This document shows, one piece after another, positions 51,735 to 58,627 of a stretch of 64,000 nucleotides of DNA (position 1 is the stretch's first letter; each line of letters opens with the position of its first letter). Position numbers and translations under genes: made by a program. The stretch is from the IMG/VR virus record IMGVR_UViG_3300049048_000052, positions 22,643 to 86,642 of that record; one strand, 5' to 3'. Source of the DNA: a virus. The notes below the pieces were generated by a model. The model searched no databases and was not told the origin of the DNA. It saw nothing but the letters and a program-made list of their open reading frames with translations.

Positions 51735-52421
51735 ATGGCCTATACATTCAGTGGAACTAATGTCGCTACAGATCGAATTGAAACCAACTATACCGCAGAT
51801 ATTACCTCATTTACCTGCCTAGCTACTGTATACTTAACAGGCTACGGGGGTGGTGGGTTAGGCCGTATATTTGATAAGGCTGTCTCAACAGCCGCACAGT
51901 TTGGACTCTTTACAAACAGTAGTGGCACCGCAGGATTTGAACTTAGTAGACATTATAGTGGTAGTGCAAACTCACAGAACTGGGGTTGGGGCAGTACAAT
52001 ATCTAGTCCAGGTTTTAATAATGTTTTCAGGCTGGCTATAAGTCACTCTGGAGTTAGAACTACGGATCCTATCCTATATTTAAATGGAACAGTTCGCTCT
52101 ATTACAAATAGGGCAAATAATGGTACTAATAATATTAGTAATTCAGGGGCAGCCCTTATTGTAGCTAACCGGGTAATAGGCGGGAGCACTAGATGCTTAG
52201 CAGGTTGGATGGCAGAGTTTGCCTTCTATAATACTCAGTTAGATAATAAGATCCTTGAGGCATATTCTAAAGGATGGTCACCTAATCACTTCCCTAGTAA
52301 TAGGGTTATATATTTACCATTAGTTAGGGATAGTATAGACCTACACAATAATGTTATTAGTGTAGTAACAGCAACCCCTGTAGATAGCCATCCCCCAATG
52401 TTCAATGCATCGTTAAACTAA
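51735..52421 (+). CDS. Concanavalin/LamG-like receptor-binding protein
   Basis: 228 aa. Beta-sandwich pattern of the concanavalin A-like/laminin G type: TSFTCLATVYLTGYGGG, RIFDKAVST, FRLAISHSG, ILYLNGTVRS, MAEFAFYNTQLD. Starts 2 nt after the preceding fibre gene. Likely binds a surface sugar. Confidence 0.75.
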   Translation: MAYTFSGTNVATDRIETNYTADITSFTCLATVYLTGYGGGGLGRIFDKAVSTAAQFGLFTNSSGTAGFELSRHYSGSANSQNWGWGSTISSPGFNNVFRLAISHSGVRTTDPILYLNGTVRSITNRANNGTNNISNSGAALIVANRVIGGSTRCLAGWMAEFAFYNTQLDNKILEAYSKGWSPNHFPSNRVIYLPLVRDSIDLHNNVISVVTATPVDSHPPMFNASLN

Positions 52422-52435
52422 ATCTATATACACAT

Positions 52436-53071
52436 ATGAACTTAGATATATTCCCTACTCAAATACTAATTAGTGGTAACCCATCCACTGGGCAATTCAC
52501 AGGGGCGCTAATACGCTACATACCTGTAGATGGTACAACAGAGCAAACCACCGGCTTCAAGAGCGGGATAGCCTCTAACGCAGTTAAGATTGCTATAGGG
52601 GAGTATGCACACTCCGCCTACACCCAGAATGAGGTTCTACAAGAACAGAATCAAGCATTGGAATCACAAGTTGCTCAGCTAGAATCTGATAAGGCCGCGC
52701 TGGCCCACCAGAAGGATGGTGAGATAGCAATTCTACAGGCCGCCAATGAGACCCTACAAGCACAGATTAATCAACTACTAGAAGAACTTAATCCTCCTGC
52801 ATCCTCTGTAGATTGGGCAGGCTTCCGTGCCGCCATTGCAGTACATCCTGCATACCTAAGGATTGTATCCTCAACCCCTATAGCAACTAATATAAATACT
52901 ACCCTTGTATGGGTAATGGGTGCTGGTGCCTTTACTGAGGTGCCCTCCCTATGGAATGTTATTGCCCAACAGGCAGTACCAACTGTAGAGGAGATAGCCG
53001 CCCTTAATACGTTAGCAGCAGCACATGATGTACCCTTCACCCTAAATGAAGATGGTATGATCGTAGGCTAG
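52436..53071 (+). CDS. Coiled-coil tail/fibre accessory protein
   Basis: 211 aa. Beta-rich N-terminal 60 residues, a central coiled coil (QEQNQALESQVAQLESDKAA to QINQLLEEL), and a C-terminal globular part of about 90 residues. Last gene of the fibre operon. Could be a fibre assembly protein or fibre component. Confidence 0.65.
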   Translation: MNLDIFPTQILISGNPSTGQFTGALIRYIPVDGTTEQTTGFKSGIASNAVKIAIGEYAHSAYTQNEVLQEQNQALESQVAQLESDKAALAHQKDGEIAILQAANETLQAQINQLLEELNPPASSVDWAGFRAAIAVHPAYLRIVSSTPIATNINTTLVWVMGAGAFTEVPSLWNVIAQQAVPTVEEIAALNTLAAAHDVPFTLNEDGMIVG

Positions 53072-53097
53072 ATTATATTCTAATTAATATATATATA

Positions 53098-53106
53098 TAT
53101 ATAAGC
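53098..53106 (+). promoter_or_regulatory. TATATAAG box
   Basis: TATATAAGC embedded in an (AT)n run, 64 nt before the TTG start at 53170. Confidence 0.4.
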
Positions 53107-53169
53107 GTAAACATAATTCATAGGGGTGGTCCGAGAGGGCCGCCTCATTTCTTTTAGGAGGTTATTACT

Positions 53170-53691
53170 TTGAGACAGGCGATGATAGGTAGAAAGGTCG
53201 GTCTATTAACCGTACTTAAACCCAGCCCAGATGAAAAGGGTAAGTTCCTTTGTAGATGTGAGTGTGATAATAAGATAGTCTCAGTATGGGGCTCCGCACT
53301 ATCTCAGGGTAGAACTACCTCATGTGGGTGTTATGGTAGTAAGTTCCATAGGCTGCAGCTGACAGGACAAAGATTCGGTAGGTTAACAGTAGTAGGGTTT
53401 GCCTATATAAAAAAGGGGGCATCCTACTGGGATTGTATCTGTAAGTGTGGTAATAGTAAGGTTGCGCTAGGGAGTTTACTTACCTCAAACCAGGTAAAAT
53501 CATGTGGATGTCTCGCTAAAGATGTCAATCGAGATAAGGCCTCAAGGATGAAAAGGGAGACACTGATAGAGGCTGGAGGAAAAACACTCAATATCACAGA
53601 ATGGTCCAAGCACTTAAAACTTCCCTACTATACTATAAGGTATAGGGTCAGGAAGGGGCTGAATATAATCACAGGAGAGGAACTAGAATGA
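53170..53691 (+). CDS. Zn-ribbon/HTH DNA-binding protein, TTG start
   Basis: 173 aa. A TTG start at 53170 is preferred: AGGAGG lies 8 nt before it, and the first ATG is 12 nt later. Two Cys-ribbon repeats (FLCRCECDNKI...TTSCGC; WDCICKCGNSK...VKSCGC). The C-terminal NITEWSKHLKLPYYTIRYRV resembles the small HTH found in phage HNH/homing-type proteins. No HNH catalytic motif is visible, so it is more likely a DNA-binding protein than a nuclease. Confidence 0.7.
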   Translation: MRQAMIGRKVGLLTVLKPSPDEKGKFLCRCECDNKIVSVWGSALSQGRTTSCGCYGSKFHRLQLTGQRFGRLTVVGFAYIKKGASYWDCICKCGNSKVALGSLLTSNQVKSCGCLAKDVNRDKASRMKRETLIEAGGKTLNITEWSKHLKLPYYTIRYRVRKGLNIITGEELE

Positions 53692-53927
53692 GAGAGAAAC
53701 TAGCCGCTCTATCCCACAGGATATGGGCTAAGTGGATGATGTATCTATTTGCCCAATGCACTATGAATGAGGATGGTACTGCTACTATCCCTAAGGACAA
53801 GGTAGAGAGATGGCAGAGACAAATGAATACTGACTATCCAGATCTCAGTGAGAAGGAGAAGGATAGTGATAGACATCAAGCAGATCTAATATTGGGGCTG
53901 ATAGATGGAATACACAAAGGTCTGTAG
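53688..53927 (+). CDS. Conserved phage protein of unknown function
   Basis: 79 aa. MREKLAALSHRIWAKWMMYL and VERWQRQMNTDYPDLSEKEK with SDRHQAD. This resembles a short protein family seen in many phage genomes without known role. Overlaps the preceding stop (ATGA). Confidence 0.75.
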   Translation: MREKLAALSHRIWAKWMMYLFAQCTMNEDGTATIPKDKVERWQRQMNTDYPDLSEKEKDSDRHQADLILGLIDGIHKGL

Positions 53928-53979
53928 TATTAATTGGTGACCTATAGATATCTCTGACCTAGAGAACATAAGCCTAGTG

Positions 53980-54006
53980 AAGGGGGACCCAACAGTCCCC
54001 CTTTGT
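53980..54006 (+). terminator. Intrinsic terminator
   Basis: AGGGGGAC CCAACA GTCCCCCTTT hairpin. Confidence 0.8.
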
Positions 54007-54025
54007 CATACATAGGTAACTCGTA

Positions 54026-54298
54026 ATGGATAGAGTTAGGATAGGTAAGGTTTATATAAATCTTAAGAAGGGTACGTTCTATAGGGTGATCACCTTTGCT
54101 ATTCATAGTGAGACTGTAGAACCCTTAGTTATATATGGGGCAACAGAGGAGGCACCCAGTACTAAACTAGGATTCTTCCTAATAAACCTAGGATTAAACC
54201 TAGTAAACGTAGAGAAGATATGGGCCCGACCTGTGGAACTATTCAAAGAGAAGTTCCAAGAGCTATCTGAGTTTGAAAGGGATATAGATAAAGGTTAA
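54026..54298 (+). CDS. DUF1653-like protein with insertion
   Basis: 90 aa. YINLKKGTFYRVITFAIHSE followed by TVEPLVIYGAT and KIWARPVELFKEKF is the DUF1653 pattern (YxHxKGxxYxVxxxAxHSExxEPxVxYxx...WxRPxxMFxExV). About 25 unusual residues (EEAPSTKLGFFLINLGLNLV) replace the short central loop. DUF1653 function is unknown. Confidence 0.75.
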   Translation: MDRVRIGKVYINLKKGTFYRVITFAIHSETVEPLVIYGATEEAPSTKLGFFLINLGLNLVNVEKIWARPVELFKEKFQELSEFERDIDKG

Positions 54299-54303
54299 AT
54301 ATA

Positions 54304-54621
54304 ATGAGTAGAAAGAGATTAGAGTTAAACATAGGTACTAGATATGGACTATGGTCCGTAATAAATAGAGATATATCCCATGACAAACATACTTACTATA
54401 AGTGTAAGTGTTTAGGATGCGGTACTGTTAAGCCTGTTAGTGCCTCTGCCATACTGAGAGGTAAGTCGACAGGGTGCTCACAGTGTAAAGATATAGATAG
54501 AGATGCAGAGGTATTAGTTATACCCAGCGGACCAAAGCAAGTCACTAGAACAACCCAGCACGTACCTCAACAATCTATGTTCAACAGAGGTATGCGTATG
54601 CTAGCAGAAGGGATCCGTTAG
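54304..54621 (+). CDS. Zn-ribbon protein
   Basis: 105 aa. YYKCKCLGCGTVKPVSASAI then LRGKSTGCSQC: the same C-x-C-x2-C ... SxGCxxC ribbon as in 53170-53691 but one copy. Probably DNA or RNA binding. Confidence 0.65.
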   Translation: MSRKRLELNIGTRYGLWSVINRDISHDKHTYYKCKCLGCGTVKPVSASAILRGKSTGCSQCKDIDRDAEVLVIPSGPKQVTRTTQHVPQQSMFNRGMRMLAEGIR

Positions 54622-54647
54622 CGACGATAATTAATATTACTTACGCC

Positions 54648-54656
54648 TATATAAGC
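54648..54656 (+). promoter_or_regulatory. TATATAAG box
   Basis: TATATAAGC, then GCT GTCACT AGC hairpin, 37 nt before ATG 54693. Confidence 0.45.
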
Positions 54657-54692
54657 TGTCACTAGCACACACCAGGGACTCCAAGGAGACTT

Positions 54693-54950
54693 ATGGTTAC
54701 AGTAAAATCGACAGTAGAATCAATACCTGGCACCGGTAATAGAAGATTTGATATCATCTATGACCTAACCAGAATCAGCACAGTCCAAGATAACCTAGAA
54801 AGGGAAGGATTAACTATGGCAGGACAACCTAAAGCAGCAAGAGATCCCGAGGACTACCCCCAAGAAGGAGAAGGATGGGACCTCTCAATGGAAGACAACC
54901 CACCAACAGACCAGAGCACATCATCCAACGATGAGACTCACAATGACTAA
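54693..54950 (+). CDS. Hypothetical disordered acidic protein
   Basis: 85 aa. N-terminal beta part, then a low-complexity acidic/polar tail (EDNPPTDQSTSSNDETHND). SD AAGGAG. Overlaps the next start by one base (TAATG). Confidence 0.6.
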   Translation: MVTVKSTVESIPGTGNRRFDIIYDLTRISTVQDNLEREGLTMAGQPKAARDPEDYPQEGEGWDLSMEDNPPTDQSTSSNDETHND

Positions 54951-55201
54951 TGGCAGAGCTTCAACTACCAGCAAACTGTATAGTAGCTAAGACACTAGAG
55001 GGCAGAGAATGTGAGCTCACAGCCCTAATAGGGTGGCATCCAGAGATGGAGTACTACTCTCGTGTACTAATAAATGGAGAGGAGCTAATGTACCATCCCC
55101 ATATACCCAATAAGGATAGGATAGCCCCTACCCTTTACGGTATAGCTAAAGTACCTGACTGCTACCTAAAGCTACTAGAAAGTATGAAGCCCACCCAATA
55201 A
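54950..55201 (+). CDS. Hypothetical protein
   Basis: 83 aa, beta-rich soluble (NCIVAKTLEGRECELTALIG). Coupled to the preceding gene. Unknown. Confidence 0.65.
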   Translation: MAELQLPANCIVAKTLEGRECELTALIGWHPEMEYYSRVLINGEELMYHPHIPNKDRIAPTLYGIAKVPDCYLKLLESMKPTQ

Positions 55202-55208
55202 TCTCCGT

Positions 55209-55249
55209 CCATGCGATTATCATAGTGTAAACTTAGGGTAATCGCATGG
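55209..55249 (+). promoter_or_regulatory. Hairpin that buries the pilin start codon
   Basis: CCATGCGATTA (55209-55219) pairs perfectly with TAATCGCATGG (55239-55249) across a 19-nt loop. ATG 55246 lies in the 3' arm and there is no clear SD in the loop. Confidence 0.7.
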
Positions 55250-55722
55250 ACATACAGAGGAACCAAGGGTTCACTCTAATAGAGTTATTAGTAGTTATAG
55301 TCATCATAGGTATACTAGGAGCCATAGCGCTGCCTAGCTATCTAAGGCATAGTGCTAAGGCTAGAGAGAGTGAGGCCAAAAGTACAATAGGTTCTATGAA
55401 TAGGGCCCAACAGGCATACTTTGCAGAGAACATTGCATTTGCCAGCACTGTAGAGAACCTAGGAATAGGAATAACTGATTCTAGTAATTATAGATACTCA
55501 ATAACCTCGGTAGGCACCAACGTCAATAACATAGCACTAGCCAATGGTGGCAACACTAAATCCTATGCTACTAAGTTAAGTCTGATACAACTAAATGTTA
55601 GCTCAGGTATTAGGATAGAGGCATGTCAAACCAAGACACCCTCTAAGACAGTACCAGTGTTAGATGTGGCTACTAGCGGTAAACAGCTATGTCAATCATA
55701 TAATATGGACATAATGCAATGA
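55246..55722 (+). CDS. pilA: Type IV pilin, cyanobacterial PilA-like
   Basis: 158 aa. Short leader MDIQRNQG, prepilin-peptidase site G/FTLIELL with Glu at mature position 5, and hydrophobic N-terminal helix VVIVIIGILGAIALPSYL. Then KSTIGSMNRAQQAYFAENIAF, which is characteristic of cyanobacterial major pilins (GSMNRAQQAYF). The C-terminal part contains two Cys (EACQTK, KQLCQS) that may form the usual D-loop disulfide. A complete pilin in a phage genome is unusual; it overlaps the AhpD-like gene by 4 bp. Probably acquired from a host. Confidence 0.9.
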   Translation: MDIQRNQGFTLIELLVVIVIIGILGAIALPSYLRHSAKARESEAKSTIGSMNRAQQAYFAENIAFASTVENLGIGITDSSNYRYSITSVGTNVNNIALANGGNTKSYATKLSLIQLNVSSGIRIEACQTKTPSKTVPVLDVATSGKQLCQSYNMDIMQ

Positions 55723-56186
55723 TTAAAATAGGACCAGAACCAGGAATCCTAGGATTACTAACACAGTATAAGGATACAGCCCAAGCACTATCTCTATTTG
55801 CACAGGCAATCATGAGAGATATACCTAGCAACCTAAGTCATAAGGAACGTGAAGTAGTAGCCGCTGTAGCCAGCTACTATAATAAATGTAAATTCTGTAC
55901 AAATAGCCATAATGCTATTGCTGATGCATTGGATGGGGATGATGGAATGGGAGAGAGTCTATTCCCTATAGTTCGTGCAGTAGTTAACAAGGAGAAAGTA
56001 GAGGATGCCCTAATTGAGGCAGCCCAAAATGAGGGTTATACGGATAAGGATATCAACTTAGTTGTAGTAATAGCCACAGCCTTCTGTATGTTCAATCGTT
56101 ATGTCGAGGCCCTTAACCCTAGGGAGGCCTCAGCTGATGAGTATGCCGCCATTGGTAAGCAGATAGCAGAACATGGTTACCTATAG
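55719..56186 (+). CDS. AhpD/carboxymuconolactone decarboxylase-like peroxidase-related protein
   Basis: 155 aa. Catalytic signature C57-x-x-C60-x3-H64 in YNKCKFCTNSHNAIADALDG, with the usual LSHKEREVVAAVASYY before it. Members reduce peroxides via the vicinal thiols or serve as partner to AhpC/thioredoxin. It is cotranscribed and overlapped with the pilin gene. Likely host-derived; could limit oxidative damage during infection. Confidence 0.8.
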   Translation: MIKIGPEPGILGLLTQYKDTAQALSLFAQAIMRDIPSNLSHKEREVVAAVASYYNKCKFCTNSHNAIADALDGDDGMGESLFPIVRAVVNKEKVEDALIEAAQNEGYTDKDINLVVVIATAFCMFNRYVEALNPREASADEYAAIGKQIAEHGYL

Positions 56187-56193
56187 TTAATGT

Positions 56194-56262
56194 TATATAT
56201 GGGGATGTACCAACATCCTGTGTGTTGCAAGATAAGCTGGGCCGTCTCAACAGCGGCCCATT
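56194..56262 (+). ncRNA. sRNA-like unit 0 / terminator of the pilin operon
   Basis: TATATATGG (56194), then GGATGT ACCA ACATCC (56203-56218) and GGGCCG/CGGCCC (56239-56259) with a T-rich tail. The last hairpin would also terminate the pilin-ahpD transcript. Confidence 0.5.
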
Positions 56263-56277
56263 TCTTATTCTTAATAC

Positions 56278-56286
56278 TATATAAGC
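56278..56286 (+). promoter_or_regulatory. TATATAAG box, sRNA unit 1
   Basis: TATATAAGC before unit 1. Confidence 0.55.
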
Positions 56287-56400
56287 ACCATAAGGTGTAC
56301 CTGAGATAGATGGGAGTACTGTCCACTATAATCCCATCTATCTCAAAGCATCGTCAAGGAAAGGCAAGTAGAGGGCAGGGGACAGCCTCCCTCATTCCTT
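56286..56400 (+). ncRNA. sRNA-like unit 1
   Basis: 5' hairpin CACC ATAA GGTG (56286-56297); a 13-bp perfect stem GAGATAGATGGGA (56303) / TCCCATCTATCTC (56332) with a 16-nt loop ending GTCCACTATAA; terminal GAGGG/CCCTC hairpin with ATTCCTT. No ORF. Confidence 0.6.
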
Positions 56401-56411
56401 ATAATAATGAT

Positions 56412-56420
56412 TATATATGC
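56412..56420 (+). promoter_or_regulatory. TATATATG box, sRNA unit 2
   Basis: Preceded by CCTTATAATAATGAT, identical to the sequence before unit 4. Confidence 0.5.
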
Positions 56421-56540
56421 GGTTTACACCGTAGGATAGAGAGGACCGTCCACCATAATCTCTAACTTTCTTGTTCATTAAAGTCTTAGTAATGATTTTG
56501 CCTATTTAGGGATAGTAGTGATGGACATACTATCCCGTTT
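56420..56540 (+). ncRNA. sRNA-like unit 2
   Basis: 5' hairpin CGGT TTAC ACCG (56420-56431); TAGAGA (56437) / TCTCTA (56459) with a 16-nt loop ending GTCCACCATAA, matching the unit-1 loop; terminal GGGATAGTA/TACTATCCC (56509/56528) then TTTATT. Confidence 0.6.
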
Positions 56541-56553
56541 ATTATTACATTAT

Positions 56554-56562
56554 TATATAAGT
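56554..56562 (+). promoter_or_regulatory. TATATAAG box, sRNA unit 3
   Basis: TATATAAGT, with AT-rich upstream sequence. Confidence 0.55.
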
Positions 56563-56638
56563 GGTTAAGACCACACATCTCGTTGGAGATGTAGACTCCC
56601 TTCCTGAGAGGTGAATCACCACTCACCTCTCTTCCTTA
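56561..56638 (+). ncRNA. sRNA-like unit 3
   Basis: 5' hairpin GTGGT TAAG ACCAC (56561-56574); ACATCTC/GAGATGT (56575/56586); terminal GAGAGGTGA/TCACCTCTC (56606/56623) then TTCCTT. Confidence 0.6.
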
Positions 56639-56648
56639 TAATAATGAT

Positions 56649-56657
56649 TATATAAGC
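56649..56657 (+). promoter_or_regulatory. TATATAAG box, sRNA unit 4
   Basis: TATATAAGC with CCTTATAATAATGAT upstream. Confidence 0.55.
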
Positions 56658-56728
56658 TTGATCTAGGACAAGTACTTTAGTCAGTTTTACTACGGTTTAT
56701 TATGGGGAAGCCTAGACTCCCCTTTACT
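56657..56728 (+). ncRNA. sRNA-like unit 4 or leader of 56741
   Basis: CTTG/CAAG hairpin (56657-56672) and terminal GGGG/CCCC hairpin (56704-56722) with TTTACTTA, just before ATG 56741. Confidence 0.5.
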
Positions 56729-56740
56729 TAGTATTGATAT

Positions 56741-57406
56741 ATGAAAGTAATAATTAAAGGTGAGGAGACTGATCTCAGTCCTAAGATATTCACAGCTTAC
56801 TGTATGGGACTCCTAGACGAGGGTATGAGACCCTTTGAATCCTATATAGATGACTATTTAGATGAGACTTATAATAGGAATCTCTTCTTATCTAGATGGA
56901 TACGTAGTATGAAGGGTATGGATCTAGATAAGATGGAACTATCTATGAATAGAGGTAAGTATCATCATCTCTTTGCAGATAAGAAGAGTGGTATATACTT
57001 CCATTGTTTCTTGTATTTCATATGGTCCTCAGGTAGGTATCCAGGTGAAAGAGAGGATGTTGCGGCCCCCTTAGATATGAGGAATAAATGGATACTAGAA
57101 TGTCTCAAGGAGCATATCCTCTACTCTGGTGATAATATTCCTAGCTGTCTATTAAGGATATACGTGGACCTAGCAGTCTACTGTAAGAGTATCATTCAGC
57201 ATAGTGACATGCACCTTATAGTGGCTAGTTATGTAAATAGGGATTCCATAGAAAAGACCCTGAGTCTTATAGATCAACAGGGTCTAGTAATTAAGGATGA
57301 TGATAAATATATATGGGTAGATAGTGGGGTAAAGGCCCGGCTCTCTAATTATCCTTATGGTCAGCTACTACTAGATTGTGCTACTAAAACTTGTCAATCG
57401 CTTTAG
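56741..57406 (+). CDS. Hypothetical protein
   Basis: 221 aa. MKVIIKGEETDLSPKIFTAY then helical with many Tyr, Arg and Asp. No motif. Its 3' end overlaps the convergent holin-like gene by 23 bp. Unknown. Confidence 0.6.
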   Translation: MKVIIKGEETDLSPKIFTAYCMGLLDEGMRPFESYIDDYLDETYNRNLFLSRWIRSMKGMDLDKMELSMNRGKYHHLFADKKSGIYFHCFLYFIWSSGRYPGEREDVAAPLDMRNKWILECLKEHILYSGDNIPSCLLRIYVDLAVYCKSIIQHSDMHLIVASYVNRDSIEKTLSLIDQQGLVIKDDDKYIWVDSGVKARLSNYPYGQLLLDCATKTCQSL

Positions 57407-57665
57407 TAATAATCTTAGTGGCTATATCTTCTTTATTAGGACCTGGGATACCCTTAGGTGTGTAGACATCACTAATGTCATTGACCCTGGCTACTAATAC
57501 AGCGGCACCCCCAACTAAGAGATTAAAGATAACAACCATATCCTTAACGGTAACAGCCTTAGCATCAGCCATCCTCTCAAGCTGAGGACCAATGGTCTGC
57601 AGGGCAATGATAAGTATTACCCAGAATGTAGGAGTGGCAAATAGAGATTGAGGTTTAGGATTCAT
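57384..57665 (-). CDS. Holin-like two-span membrane protein
   Basis: 93 aa on the minus strand. Hydrophobic segments at about residues 11-30 (TPTFWVILIIALQTIGP) and 43-62 (DMVVIFNLLVGGAAVLVARV), a Lys/Arg-poor N-terminus and a polar tail with YTPKGIPGPNKED. Size and topology match small phage holins, and the tail motif resembles holin-like proteins of cyanobacterial phages as I recall them. No endolysin is adjacent. Convergent overlap with the neighbouring gene. Confidence 0.6.
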   Translation of the reverse strand: MNPKPQSLFATPTFWVILIIALQTIGPQLERMADAKAVTVKDMVVIFNLLVGGAAVLVARVNDISDVYTPKGIPGPNKEDIATKIITKAIDKF

Positions 57666-57856
57666 ATGGATTCTGTATAAAGTACTAACCTAGTAGTACC
57701 ACAGAGGTCCTAGTGGATTGTGTTCATAGCTGAATCCTTCTTGCAGGATCTAGTTAGGGTTGGAATCCCTAATCAGCAATTACTAACCCGATCGCGTGTG
57801 CAAGGTATTGCTGTCTGTCCCCCCTCCCTGTCCCTTGTTAGGTTACGAGAAGCACC

Positions 57857-58627
57857 ATGATCGAGAATAGCGATGCCGCGCTGGCAGTTGACCTGATCCG
57901 TAGAGTCCTTACTATAGGAGTGGGTCTTACGCCTCTAGACTACATAACATCTTTGGATGAAGATAGTATGAGGAGTCTAGAGAGATACTTCTCATCTCTT
58001 AATGAGGGAGAGTATCTCTACTTCCTTCGCACCTTCGCCGAAATAGATAGTAGAATGTATATCAATCTCATACCCTTGTTTAGGGAGTTGTATGATATGA
58101 GATATACAACTAAGAGAGGTAGTGTGGCATTAGTTCCCTTGAGGGACTTTGTCATATCCATGAAGGAGGCCGTATGGCGTCCTCATGTTGAGATCTTCTT
58201 CCCCGGCTCTGGAGATGTGTTAAACCAGATAAGCAGTGTCCTGGTTAGTAAAAGAGAGGTCCTTATTGCTTGGTTAGATGAATACATAACTAAGCATGAC
58301 CTTATGTCCATAATTAATAGAGAGGAGTACACAAGTGTACGAGAGGCGACTAGATTCTTAACACCGCTCAATAGGTGCTTACTCATTGAGCGCTTAGCAA
58401 CTAAGGTATTACCTAGGCAGGTTGGTGGTATTGTCCTAGCACTATACGATATTAGTAAAGAAAGTCCTGACTATAAAGGGCTCCTCTACTACATCGTTGA
58501 TGCAATGAATAGAGGAGCCCTTCCCTTGAGGGATTTCTTTATTTCAGATAAGCATACTATAGAGGTCAAACCTCATGCCCAGGTCATACTTTGGCAACCA
58601 AAAGCTTTGGACTCTGATCTAAACTAG
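57857..58627 (+). CDS. Hypothetical protein
   Basis: 256 aa, helical, with no recognised motif (LTIGVGLTPLDYITSLDEDS). The 3' end overlaps the convergent nuclease gene by 44 bp. The GC-rich first codons (GCGATGCCGCGCTGGCAGTT) contrast with the AT-rich rest. Unknown. Confidence 0.6.
   Translation: MIENSDAALAVDLIRRVLTIGVGLTPLDYITSLDEDSMRSLERYFSSLNEGEYLYFLRTFAEIDSRMYINLIPLFRELYDMRYTTKRGSVALVPLRDFVISMKEAVWRPHVEIFFPGSGDVLNQISSVLVSKREVLIAWLDEYITKHDLMSIINREEYTSVREATRFLTPLNRCLLIERLATKVLPRQVGGIVLALYDISKESPDYKGLLYYIVDAMNRGALPLRDFFISDKHTIEVKPHAQVILWQPKALDSDLN

Noticed and set aside
53084-53102. AT dinucleotide run as a functional repeat
   Set aside because: Short and simple; only its overlap with a TATATAAG box seemed worth noting.
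57720-57790. tRNA-like element with a GGGTTGGAATCCC T-arm
   Set aside because: A TTCA/TGAA arm and an ATCC/GGAT arm can be drawn, but the acceptor stem does not pair well and the T loop lacks the conserved C; possibly a relic, not callable.
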